From positions 1-61,752 of the forward strand of contig NZ_QUIN01000011.1 of the NCBI RefSeq assembly GCF_003480255.1: a stretch of DNA of 61,752 bases, read 5' to 3'. The notes beneath the pieces were generated by a model. That model worked only from the letters and a program-made list of their open reading frames with translations, was not told the DNA's origin and did no database searches. This DNA comes from Erysipelatoclostridium sp. AM42-17. Lineage in GTDB: Bacteria > Bacillota_I > Bacilli_A > Erysipelotrichales > Coprobacillaceae. The number at the start of each line of letters is the position of its first letter. Positions within the stretch are counted from its first letter, which is position 1. This document shows, one piece after another, positions 38,801 through 47,079 of the stretch. Made by a program: the position numbers and the translations under genes.

Positions 38801-40131
38801 ACAAAAAACTATTAAAAAATGATAATGATTTTAAACTTTATTATACAAGCGACAGTGAATATAAAGGGAAAAAAGCTGGTGAAATTACCAAAGATGATTT
38901 AAATAAAACAGATACTGAAGGCAATAAAGTTTGGAAAGAAGCTACACAAACAGATGAAGGTGAAGATGTAAAATTTACAGGAACTGGACTTATTGGTTCA
39001 TGGCCAGCAGCAATTGTTTATGTTGATGATAATTTGAAAAAAGACACGATTGCAAAGATAAAACTTGAATATAATGCAAAGGTTGCTGAAGGTGATAAGC
39101 TATCTAATAGTTTATCAGCACCAGGAAATGAAGGTAGTACGTTAAATGATGAAACACAAGTTAAGATTTATAAACGTACATTAGAAGGAACTGTTTGGGT
39201 TGATAAAGACAAAGATGGTAAGTTGGGTACATCTGATGATGAAACACTATTTAAAGGTGCAAAAGTTACATTATTAAAGAAAGATGCAGATGGCAATTAT
39301 GTACCATTTGATGCCTATGAAGAAATAACAGTTGATAAAGGTGGTAAAGTTACAACAGTAAAACATCCTACAACAGTAAATACTGATGAAAATGGTCATT
39401 ATAAATTTGAAGGATTACCTGAAGGTGAATTCAAAGTTATCTTTGAATCAGGTGATAATAGTATTGAAGACTATAATGTAACTGATTTTGATAAAGGTAA
39501 TAAAGAGCAAAGTTCTAAAGTAGATACAGGTCATGTTGATAAAAACGGACGTAAATTACAATCAGGAACAATTACAGAAATTACAATGCCATCTATAAAA
39601 GAGATGGAATCACAAGGTAAAACAACTTATAATTTACCAGATCAAAACTTAGGTTTAATTGAACAAAAAGTAGATGTCCCTGTATCAAAAACATGGGATG
39701 ATCATGATGACCAAGATGGAAAACGTCCTGATAGTGTCGTTGTTCACTTATATGCAAATGGTGAAAAAACAGATCAAACAGTAGAATTATCGAATGATAA
39801 TAATTGGATGGCAGTATTTGATAACTTAGACAAATTTAAAGATGGACAAGTTATTCAATATACTGTAGAAGAAGAAAAAGTAAATAGCTATAAGGCAACT
39901 GTTACAGGTGATCAAGATCAAGGATTTGTTATTACAAATACATATCAAAAAGATTCAACCCCTGTAGCAGATCAACCTCATAGCGATAAACCATCTCAAA
40001 ATAATAAATCTAATTCTAAGAAATCTCATGTAAGTACAGGAGATAACCAAGAAGTAGGATTATTTGGATTAATGGGATTATTATCATTAAGTGGTTTAAC
40101 TTTCTTAAAGAAAAAAAGAAAAGAAGATTAA
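35858..40131 (+). pseudogene. Large sortase-anchored surface protein with Cna-B/SdrD-like domains, broken in three places
   Basis: Read across three lesions this is one protein of about 1,420 residues. It has a signal peptide (MKKRCKFILCFMVCLSMLMG, cleaved near AYA), a long N-terminal adhesin region, an SdrD-B-like repeat (TLEGTVWVDKDKDGKLG), a Cna-B domain (PVSKTWDDHDDQDGKRPD) and a sorting signal (VSTGD, hydrophobic helix, KKKRKED). Lesions: an in-frame TAG at 36062-36064, a +1 shift close to 38200-38215, and a second +1 shift at the A6 run near 38345-38353. Between lesions the frames are long and clean, so decay is recent or these are sequencing errors. The c-di-GMP riboswitch upstream indicates a biofilm or adhesion role. 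Confidence 0.85.
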
Positions 40132-40185
40132 TTATATAAAACAAACTTCATAGCACTTTATTATAAAAAGTGAGATATATTTAGT

Positions 40186-40222
40186 AAAATGAACACCTTA
40201 TTATTGGTGTTCATTTTATATT
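40186..40222 (+). terminator. Terminator after the surface protein gene
   Basis: AAAATGAACACC - 8-nt loop - GGTGTTCATTTT. A 12-bp perfect stem. Confidence 0.85.
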
Positions 40223-40368
40223 TTAGATAACATATTCAGAATATAATGAGATATAATTTGGGTGTAATAAAAATAGTATCGTTAATTAATTTTTTTTAAG
40301 TAGTAATGAATGAAATGAAAATATGATGAATGAACTTTTTTTAAGATTTATACAAGGAGGACGATACT

Positions 40369-41736
40369 ATGGAATTAAATAAATCTTATCCACAAGCTAT
40401 TTGTGAGGAATTAAAAAAATATGTAAAAGGACAAGATGAATACTGTAAACAGTTATCCGTTTTTGGTCATTTACATGAATTAAAATGTAAAGGATTAATT
40501 GATAGAAAGATGGCATCTAACTTGTTAGTGGTGGGACCATCTGGATGTGGTAAAACTTATGGTGTAGAAGTCTTAGCCAAATTGTTGAATTGTAACTTTA
40601 AAAAGGTAGATTGTTCAAATATTACTTCTATTGGTTATAAAGGAAACAGTATTGGCAAGATGATGCTTAGTCTTGATGTAGATGATGAAAATGGACTTAT
40701 TGTCTTTTTCGATGAACTTGATAAAGTATATGATCCCTATCAAGAAAGTAATCGTGCAGCAACTAAAGTCTATGAAGAATTCTTAAAACTGATGGAAGAT
40801 GATCAATATGCGTATGAAGAAAGTACAATAGATTTATCTAAAGTATCTTTCATCTTTTCAGGAGCCTTTTTAAGGCTCACTGACAAGAAAAATAAGTCTG
40901 ATCTATTTACTAATCAAAAGAATGATATTCAGTTAATAGATGATGATTTCGTGCGTTATGAAAATGTTCCTGTTGAATTCATGGGGAGAATAGATAAAGT
41001 TATTTCTGTTAATCAATTGTCTTACCAACAATATGAAGATATTATCTTTCATTCTAAAGGATCTTTGTATCAAAGATTAGATATGTTGATTCAAAGAAGA
41101 AAAGGACAATTATATGTCAGTGATGATGTTAAAGAACATCTTATTGATTTAGCTAGTACCAGTCAGTTTGGGGTAAGAGGTGTAAATAAAGAGATTAAAA
41201 CATTCATCAATGAATACTTATATCAAAGTGAAATGAATTATCAAATCCAAGAATTTCATATTTTAAATTATCATCATGAAACACAAGAATATGAGTATCA
41301 AGTTATCAAAGAACCTATAGTAATTGAAAAAAAAGAAAAATCAAAATTATACATAGAAGATAAAGATGATATTGAAAGAGTTCAAGAGTTTCTTGATTTC
41401 TTTAAAGAAGAAGTTAAGAGTCTAAATGAAAATGAACAGAAAGGAATTAAAATATTACTGGATTATCATGTGGACATGTTAGTTTCTTTATATATGGCTG
41501 AGTTTGAAATCAGTTATAATTTGTTCAAGATATTTGTCCAACAAGGAATATTGAGAAGCTTGATTATGATAGAAGATTTATATCAAGATGAAATGGAACT
41601 TGATGATGCTGATTATCAAAAAGCCATAGAAACAAGACAAGCTTTACATGAATATGGCAGTGAAGAAGAGTTAAGAGATATATTATATAAGAAAATTGAA
41701 TTATTTGAAGATATGGAGGTATGTATCAATGGATAG
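40369..41736 (+). CDS. ClpX-like AAA+ unfoldase without zinc domain
   Basis: A 455-residue AAA+ ATPase: Walker A GPSGCGKTYG (near residue 59), pore loop GYKG in the place of ClpX GYVG, Walker B LIVFFDELDKVYD, arginine-finger segment FMGRIDKV, sensor 2 GVRGVNKE, then a helical C-terminus of about 130 residues not found in ClpX. The zinc-binding N-domain of true ClpX is absent. I see no clear IGF/LGF loop for docking to ClpP in the expected stretch before DDDFVRYENVP. The next gene, overlapping by 8 bp, encodes a ClpP-like peptidase, so the two should form a dedicated accessory protease. Ribosome site AAGGAGGACGATACT. Confidence 0.85.
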   Translation: MELNKSYPQAICEELKKYVKGQDEYCKQLSVFGHLHELKCKGLIDRKMASNLLVVGPSGCGKTYGVEVLAKLLNCNFKKVDCSNITSIGYKGNSIGKMMLSLDVDDENGLIVFFDELDKVYDPYQESNRAATKVYEEFLKLMEDDQYAYEESTIDLSKVSFIFSGAFLRLTDKKNKSDLFTNQKNDIQLIDDDFVRYENVPVEFMGRIDKVISVNQLSYQQYEDIIFHSKGSLYQRLDMLIQRRKGQLYVSDDVKEHLIDLASTSQFGVRGVNKEIKTFINEYLYQSEMNYQIQEFHILNYHHETQEYEYQVIKEPIVIEKKEKSKLYIEDKDDIERVQEFLDFFKEEVKSLNENEQKGIKILLDYHVDMLVSLYMAEFEISYNLFKIFVQQGILRSLIMIEDLYQDEMELDDADYQKAIETRQALHEYGSEEELRDILYKKIELFEDMEVCING

Positions 41737-42241
41737 ATATGACCAAGATAATCGTATTGTTAGAGTGTGTGGAGAAATTAATAATGAAATGATGATCAAT
41801 GTCATTAATCAGTTATTATATTATAATCAAGAAAATCATGCACCCATTAAGATGGAGATTTGTTCACCGGGAGGAGAAGTTCATGCGGGGTTAGCTATCA
41901 TTGATATCATGAATTCAATTGAAAGTGATGTTTACACTATTGGGATAGGAACTTGTGCTTCAATGGCATCATTAATATTAGCGGCAGGGAAGAAAGGACA
42001 TCGTCAAGCTAATGAGCATTGTTTTATCTTATTACACCAAGCACAATCAACATTAAGTGGGAGTTATCATGATATCCAAGATCGATATCAAAGAATGACA
42101 TATATCAATGATACAGTCTTGCAAATGTATGAAAATTACACTTTAATGAGTGAAAAGGAGTTAAGAGAGAATCTTCAAAAAGACTATATTATGACGACAA
42201 AACAAGCTATTGATTGCGGTTTAATTGACCAAAGTATATAA
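41729..42241 (+). CDS. ClpP-like serine peptidase (accessory)
   Basis: A 170-residue ClpP-fold peptidase with catalytic triad Ser78 (GTCASMASL), His103 (LLHQA) and Asp152 (QKDYIM). ICSPGGEVHAGLAI is the oxyanion-loop region. It is shorter than housekeeping ClpP (about 195) at the N-terminus, where the axial gate loop sits. The start at 41729 follows GGAGGTATGTATCA and overlaps the unfoldase gene by 8 bp, which implies equal production. The pair lies next to a surface protein gene; a role in its quality control is a guess. Confidence 0.87.
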   Translation: MDRYDQDNRIVRVCGEINNEMMINVINQLLYYNQENHAPIKMEICSPGGEVHAGLAIIDIMNSIESDVYTIGIGTCASMASLILAAGKKGHRQANEHCFILLHQAQSTLSGSYHDIQDRYQRMTYINDTVLQMYENYTLMSEKELRENLQKDYIMTTKQAIDCGLIDQSI

Positions 42242-42249
42242 ATGAAGAT

Positions 42250-42275
42250 GAGGAGGTTTTAAATCTCCTCTTTTA
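42250..42275 (+). terminator. Terminator after the clpP-like gene
   Basis: GAGGAG - 9-nt loop - CTCCTC followed by TTTTAT. Confidence 0.7.
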
Positions 42276-42379
42276 TATTTAAAATGCAAATAAATGAATA
42301 AAATTATATAAATATAATTGAAATTTATAAGTATGAATAATAAAATAGTTTTACTATGTATAGAGTAGGGGGAGAATGT

Positions 42380-44467
42380 ATGCAAAAGAGAATCTTTGGG
42401 GTTTTACAAAGAATTGGTAGAAGTTTTATGTTACCGATAGCGGTATTACCAATTGCTGGATTATTTTTAGGTCTTGGTAGTTCTCTTACGAATATGGCGA
42501 CAATTTCTTCTTTACATTTAGAATATCTTTTAGGTAAAGGAACTTTTTTAAATCATATATTAACTTTATTGATGTCGGTAGGTGAGGTAATTTTCAATAA
42601 TTTACCGCTTATCTTTGCAGCATCAGTAGCTTTAGGAATGGCTAAAAAGGCAAAAGAGGTGGCTGTATTATCATCAGTCATCGCCTTTTTTGTCATGCAT
42701 TCTACCATCAATGGATTACTTACATGGACCGGTGTTATTAAAAATAATCAAATAGTTGGTCATGTTTTATCAGGAACGCTCAGTAATGTGTGTGGGATGA
42801 TGTCTTTAGAAATGGGTGTCTTTGGAGGAATCATTGTTGGTTTAGGAGTAAGCTATCTTCATAATCATTTCTATCGTATTCAATTACCGGATATTCTATC
42901 TTTTTTTGAAGGTGAACGTTTTGTGCCTATTATTTCTACCCTTGTTTATATTGTGGTGGGATGTGTGATGTTTTATGTCTGGCCAACAATTCAAAGTGGT
43001 ATTTTTGTTTTTGGTAAGTTTATTGCGAACACAGGCTATTTGGGAACATTTATCTATGGGATTGTCAAAAGGGCATTGGTTCCTTTTGGGTTACATCATG
43101 TTTTCTATATGCCTTTTTATCAAACGGCTATTGGGGGAACCATGACAATTAATGGGGTCGTTGTAAATGGGGCTCAAAATATCTTTTTTGCTCAATTAGC
43201 AGATCCTCATTTAACTCATTTTAGTGTCGAAGCAACACGTTATTTTTCTGGTGAATTCATGATTATGTTGTTTGGATTACCTGGAGCAGCTTTAGCAATG
43301 TATCATGTGGCTAAACCAGAATCTAAAAAAGTAGTGAAGAGTTTACTCCTTTCAGCAGCGTTAACAAGTATTTTAACAGGGATTACAGAACCGATTGAAT
43401 TAACTTTCTTGTTTGTAGCTCCTATTTTGTTTGTGAGTCATGTCTTATTGGCTGGTACTGCTTTTTTATTAGGTCATGTTTTAAAAGTAACGATAGGTTT
43501 TACTTTTTCTTCTAGTTTGATTGATTTTATTGTTTTTGGCGTTTTACAAGGTAATGATAAGACAAGATGGGTCTTTGTTGTTTTCTTTGGTATTTTGTAT
43601 TTTAGTGCTTATTATTTAATTTTTAGATTTTTAATTCAAAAATTTGATTTAAAAACACCTGGTAGGGAAGATGATAATAAACTTACTATCTTTAAACAAA
43701 AGAAAATGGATTATTCTTTTGATAAATCTTATTTAGATTCTCAAGTACAACTTGTTATTAGGGGAATGGGTGGTAGACATAATTTTAGTGATTTAGACTG
43801 TTGTATTACGCGTTTAAGGGCTAATTTAGATGATCCAAGTCTAGTTAGTGAAAGTGTCTTAAAACAAGCAGGAGCAGCCGCTGTATTGATTCAAGGAAAT
43901 GCGATTCAAGTTATCTTTGGACCTAAAGCTTCCTCTATTAAAACGAAAATAGATGATTATCTAGCACATGTACCTGAAGCTTATGATGAAGAAGAAATGA
44001 TGACTTATTCAAATGATAGTGTTGATATTGGTAATCTTGTTGAGGGTGAAGTATTGCCAATTGAAGATTGTAGTGATGATATTTTTGCACATAAACTCTT
44101 GGGCGATGGTGTTATGATTAGTCCGCGCCATGGTGTGGTCGTTGCTCCATGTGATGCAACAATTACCATGATTTATCCAACGAAACATGCCCTTGGTTTA
44201 GCTTTAGATAATGGTATTGAATTATTATTACATTTTGGAATTAATACAGTAAGTCTTAATGGACAAGGATTTGAGTTACTTGTTAATGTTAATCAAAAAG
44301 TAAAAAAAGGTGATGTTTTATGGAATGTTGATTTAGGCTATATACAAGAACACGCTATTGATGATAAATTATTAGTAGTTGTCTCAAAAATACCAGATCA
44401 TAGTACTATCGAAAAAGAATATGGGTATAAAAAATGTGAAGCAACAATTATGAAAATACGTAGTTAG
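42380..44467 (+). CDS. PTS glucose/maltose/N-acetylglucosamine-family EIICBA
   Basis: A 695-residue fused permease: EIIC membrane domain with start FGVLQRIGRSFMLPIAVLPIAG and about 10 helices (1-420), EIIB with the phospho-cysteine in DLDCCITRLR near 473, and a C-terminal EIIA with the active His in LLLHFGINTV near 617. The likely substrates are glucose, maltose or GlcNAc. Start at 42380 follows AGGGGGAGAATGT; the in-frame ATG at 42356 has no ribosome site. The gene ends 13 bp before a GlcT/LicT-type antiterminator gene, with which it is cotranscribed. No RNA antiterminator is visible upstream of this gene itself. Confidence 0.92.
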   Translation: MQKRIFGVLQRIGRSFMLPIAVLPIAGLFLGLGSSLTNMATISSLHLEYLLGKGTFLNHILTLLMSVGEVIFNNLPLIFAASVALGMAKKAKEVAVLSSVIAFFVMHSTINGLLTWTGVIKNNQIVGHVLSGTLSNVCGMMSLEMGVFGGIIVGLGVSYLHNHFYRIQLPDILSFFEGERFVPIISTLVYIVVGCVMFYVWPTIQSGIFVFGKFIANTGYLGTFIYGIVKRALVPFGLHHVFYMPFYQTAIGGTMTINGVVVNGAQNIFFAQLADPHLTHFSVEATRYFSGEFMIMLFGLPGAALAMYHVAKPESKKVVKSLLLSAALTSILTGITEPIELTFLFVAPILFVSHVLLAGTAFLLGHVLKVTIGFTFSSSLIDFIVFGVLQGNDKTRWVFVVFFGILYFSAYYLIFRFLIQKFDLKTPGREDDNKLTIFKQKKMDYSFDKSYLDSQVQLVIRGMGGRHNFSDLDCCITRLRANLDDPSLVSESVLKQAGAAAVLIQGNAIQVIFGPKASSIKTKIDDYLAHVPEAYDEEEMMTYSNDSVDIGNLVEGEVLPIEDCSDDIFAHKLLGDGVMISPRHGVVVAPCDATITMIYPTKHALGLALDNGIELLLHFGINTVSLNGQGFELLVNVNQKVKKGDVLWNVDLGYIQEHAIDDKLLVVVSKIPDHSTIEKEYGYKKCEATIMKIRS

Positions 44468-44480
44468 GAGGTGAAATAAC

Positions 44481-45305
44481 ATGTATGAAATTATTAAAAT
44501 ATTGAATAATAATACGATTTTGGTAGAACATGACCGTGAAGAAATGATTGTCATGGCTAAAGGTATTGGTTTTGGTAAAAAAGTGAAACAAATGATTGAA
44601 ATACCAACGAACGCTAAAAAGTATATGATGCAAAAGAATTACCAGCCTAAAGAACCAGGTAATATTATTGATTATATTGATCCTGTTTACTTAGAAATTG
44701 CGGCTGAAATTATTAAAGAAGCGACAATTAAATTTAATGATGTTAAACATGATATTTTACTTCCTTTAGCGGATCATATTTATTTTGCGATTAAACGTAT
44801 GGATGAAAACATCATGCCAACTAATCCATTTACTTATGATATTAGACTTTTATTCCCCGATGAATATGAAGTAGCATTAAAGTCTAGAGAGATTATTAAA
44901 CAGTATGTTTCTAAAGAAATTAATCTAGATGAAGTTGGTTTTATTACTTTGCATATTCACTCTGCTATTTCAACAAATAAAGTAGGAGAGTCAATGGAAG
45001 CAGCCAGAGTTGTTCATGAAAGTATTGTTAAACTACAAAATGATTTACATATTAAAATAGATGTCGAATCCATTTCTTATGCCAGATTAATGAATCATAT
45101 TAAATTCTTAATTATTCGTTTAAATAATCATGAACAATTACAAATGGATATTGGTGAATTTACGAAAGAAAAATTCCCTTTTGCTTATGAACAGGCTATT
45201 ACAATGTGCGATGCCTTATCTAAGGTCTTAAAAATGGAATTACCTGAATCAGAAGTAGGCTATCTTGCTTTACATCTAGAGCGTATTTTATCAAGTGCAT
45301 TTTAA
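44481..45305 (+). CDS. GlcT/LicT-type transcriptional antiterminator
   Basis: A 274-residue BglG-family protein: CAT RNA-binding domain (1-56, KILNNNTILVEHDREEMIVMA), PRD1 with His99 and His158, and PRD2 with His206 and His265, all four phosphorylation sites intact. In the active state these proteins bind a RAT hairpin and stop formation of an overlapping terminator. The nearest RAT-like site in the window is at 46958, in front of manXYZ, 1.65 kb downstream, beyond an AbiE pair. No RAT is seen upstream of its own operon. Whether it is GlcT- or LicT-like in effector response cannot be told. Confidence 0.92.
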   Translation: MYEIIKILNNNTILVEHDREEMIVMAKGIGFGKKVKQMIEIPTNAKKYMMQKNYQPKEPGNIIDYIDPVYLEIAAEIIKEATIKFNDVKHDILLPLADHIYFAIKRMDENIMPTNPFTYDIRLLFPDEYEVALKSREIIKQYVSKEINLDEVGFITLHIHSAISTNKVGESMEAARVVHESIVKLQNDLHIKIDVESISYARLMNHIKFLIIRLNNHEQLQMDIGEFTKEKFPFAYEQAITMCDALSKVLKMELPESEVGYLALHLERILSSAF

Positions 45306-45315
45306 AATTGAGAAG

Positions 45316-45346
45316 AATATCCTTTTATAATTAGGATATTTTTTTA
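45316..45346 (+). terminator. Terminator after the antiterminator gene
   Basis: AATATCCT - 9-nt loop - AGGATATT followed by TTTTT. Confidence 0.8.
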
Positions 45347-45367
45347 TTATATAAAAATAGTCATAAG

Positions 45368-45413
45368 TTTACATTCTTGCTAATATGATTTATAATATTA
45401 GCAAGAATGTAAA
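45368..45413 (+). promoter_or_regulatory. AbiE promoter inside a 19-8-19 palindrome
   Basis: Arms 45368-45386 and 45395-45413 are perfect 19-base inverted copies with an 8-bp spacer. TTTACA (45368-45373) and TATAAT (45391-45396) lie 17 bp apart, a near-consensus sigma-A promoter fully covered by the palindrome. This fits negative autoregulation by the AbiEi antitoxin, known to bind inverted repeats at its promoter. Confidence 0.85.
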
Positions 45414-45427
45414 TGCGAGGTGAGATG

Positions 45428-46006
45428 ATGAGTAATGTAAATTATTATGTAAATCACGGTGTTTTGAATATTAAAAGTTTAAAAGATATGAATATTTCAA
45501 GACAAACTATTTATAATTTTATAAAAAAACATCATATGGAAAATGTCGGACCGGGGATTTATATCGCACCAGATGTATTAGAAGATGAGGCATATACTTT
45601 ATCTTTACGATGTCCTAAAGGTGTTATTTCTCATGATGATGCTTTATATTATTATGGATTAGTTGATCGAGAACCTTTTGTGCATTCTATCACGATTTAT
45701 AGTGGTTATAATCCTACATCTTTAACCGATTCTGGTTATAAAGTGTACACAGTAAAAAAAGATTTATTAAATCTTGGTAAAACAATGGTTAAGAATCAAT
45801 TTGGACATGAGATACCTATATATGATTTGGAAAGAACGATATGTGATTTAATAAGAAGTCGTAACAATTTTGAGATTCAAGATTTCACAATGGCACTAAA
45901 AACTTATGTACAAAGTAAAGAAAAAGATTTAAATCAATTAATGACTTATGCAAAAGTATTTAGAATAGAAAAATTAGTACGACAATATTTGGAGGTACTA
46001 TTATAA
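45428..46006 (+). CDS. abiEi: AbiEi-type antitoxin / transcriptional autoregulator
   Basis: A 192-residue antitoxin of the type IV AbiE family: winged HTH N-terminus (LKDMNISRQTIYNFIKKHHM), the conserved GIYIAPD and GVISHDDALYYYGL segments, and a C-terminal domain with DLERTICDLIRS. It is said to counter the toxin without direct binding and to repress its operon. The start at 45428 has GAGGTG at the right distance; ATG codons at 45413 and 45425 compete. Its TAA overlaps the toxin ATG (TAATG). Confidence 0.9.
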   Translation: MSNVNYYVNHGVLNIKSLKDMNISRQTIYNFIKKHHMENVGPGIYIAPDVLEDEAYTLSLRCPKGVISHDDALYYYGLVDREPFVHSITIYSGYNPTSLTDSGYKVYTVKKDLLNLGKTMVKNQFGHEIPIYDLERTICDLIRSRNNFEIQDFTMALKTYVQSKEKDLNQLMTYAKVFRIEKLVRQYLEVLL

Positions 46007-46869
46007 TGTACTTAACTCCTGCACAAGTGAAAGGAAGAATTAAAAATATAGCAAAGAAAAACAAAGCAGATCCTATTACTTTGATGCGTATTTATATGAT
46101 GGAACGATTTCTTGAAAGAATAACATATTCAAAATATAAGGATGATTTCATTGTAAAAGGCGGAATACTTGTAACTTCAATGATAGGTATATCGATGCAA
46201 GCAACAATGGATATTGATACTTCAATACGGAATTTCGACTTAACAAAAGAGAAAATTACAGAAATTATATACGAGATTAAAGATATTAAACTAGATGATA
46301 ATATTGAATTTATTTTAAACGATGTATCAAACATTATGGATAATATGGAATACCCAGGTATTCGTATTCATCTAAATGCTAATTTGGAAAATTTAGTTGT
46401 TCCAATTAAAATTGATATATCAACGGGTGATATGATTACACCAAGTGAAATTAAATATGAATATCCACTATTATTAGAAAATCGTACCATTCAATTATGG
46501 TCATATAATTTAGAAACAATTCTTGCAGAAAAGATACAAACAATACTATCTCGAGGAATTTTAAATACACGAATGAGAGATTTTTATGATGTAACTATTC
46601 TTTTTGATTATTATAAAGAATCAATTAACTATGTGAATTTAGCTTCAGCATTTGAAAAAACATGTAACAAAAGGGGAACTTATTCTTTACTAGATAAAGC
46701 AAATGAGATATTGGATGAATTAAATTTAGATTCATCATTACAAAATTTATGGAGAAACTATTGTAAAAAATACCAGTATGCAAAACATATAGCATTTTCT
46801 ACAAACATCTCTATTATTTATAATTTAATAGAACAAATGAAATCAGTAGAAACCAAAGAATATGTTTAA
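46006..46869 (+). CDS. abiEii: AbiEii-type nucleotidyltransferase toxin
   Basis: A 287-residue nucleotidyltransferase with the motif FIVKGGILVTS...TMDIDTSIR (metal aspartates), KIDISTGD, LAEKIQTILSRG and TRMRDFYDV, the family set. AbiEii toxins stop growth by NTP-dependent modification of RNA, shown for tRNA in related enzymes, and give abortive infection against phage. All motifs are intact. It shares a promoter and an overlapping start with the antitoxin. The pair lies between the antiterminator gene and manXYZ, so it looks like an insertion into a PTS locus. Confidence 0.92.
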   Translation: MYLTPAQVKGRIKNIAKKNKADPITLMRIYMMERFLERITYSKYKDDFIVKGGILVTSMIGISMQATMDIDTSIRNFDLTKEKITEIIYEIKDIKLDDNIEFILNDVSNIMDNMEYPGIRIHLNANLENLVVPIKIDISTGDMITPSEIKYEYPLLLENRTIQLWSYNLETILAEKIQTILSRGILNTRMRDFYDVTILFDYYKESINYVNLASAFEKTCNKRGTYSLLDKANEILDELNLDSSLQNLWRNYCKKYQYAKHIAFSTNISIIYNLIEQMKSVETKEYV

Positions 46870-46898
46870 TTTTTAAGAGAAAAGAATAATAATTATGA

Positions 46899-46927
46899 TT
46901 GACAATAAAAAAAGTAAGTGCTATCAT
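46899..46927 (+). promoter_or_regulatory. Sigma-A promoter of the man operon
   Basis: TTGACA - 17 bp - TATCAT, nearly consensus. The transcript would begin about 46934 and carry a leader of about 145 nt with the antiterminator structure. Confidence 0.8.
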
Positions 46928-46957
46928 AAATAACGTAGTCAAAAGTGAATACTTAAT

Positions 46958-46985
46958 AGTGTGTTACTCTAAGCAGGCATGAACT
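46958..46985 (+). promoter_or_regulatory. GlcT-like ribonucleic antiterminator (RAT)
   Basis: The RNA reads GTGTTACT - CTAAG - CAGGCATGA. Both halves match the internal-loop sequences of RAT elements bound by GlcT/LicT proteins (GlcT RAT: GTGTTACTG...CAGGCATGAG). The 3' half (GCAGGC) is also the 5' arm of the terminator at 46971, the classic exclusive pairing. The upper stem is weaker than in Bacillus. Confidence 0.72.
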
Positions 46986-47047
46986 ATTTTTATAAGATAT
47001 ACTAATATCATTGTATCTTATTTTAATAGTTTGCCTGCTTTTTTTAC
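46971..47047 (+). terminator. Attenuator (leader terminator) of the man operon
   Basis: AAGCAGGCA (46971-46979) pairs with TGCCTGCTT (47032-47040), with inner arms AACTATT/AATAGTT and ATAAGATA/TATCTTAT, then T6. The whole lies in the leader, 33 bp before the start of manX. An outer pairing AATAACGTA/TACGTTATT (46929, 47045) also exists. Confidence 0.8.
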
Positions 47048-47079
47048 GTTATTAGGTAAAAAGAAAGGGAGGAAAAAAG

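Noticed and set aside
42241..42380. A RAT element upstream of the IICBA gene
   Set aside because: The spacer has a terminator and AT-rich DNA but neither the GTTACT nor the CAGGCA halves.
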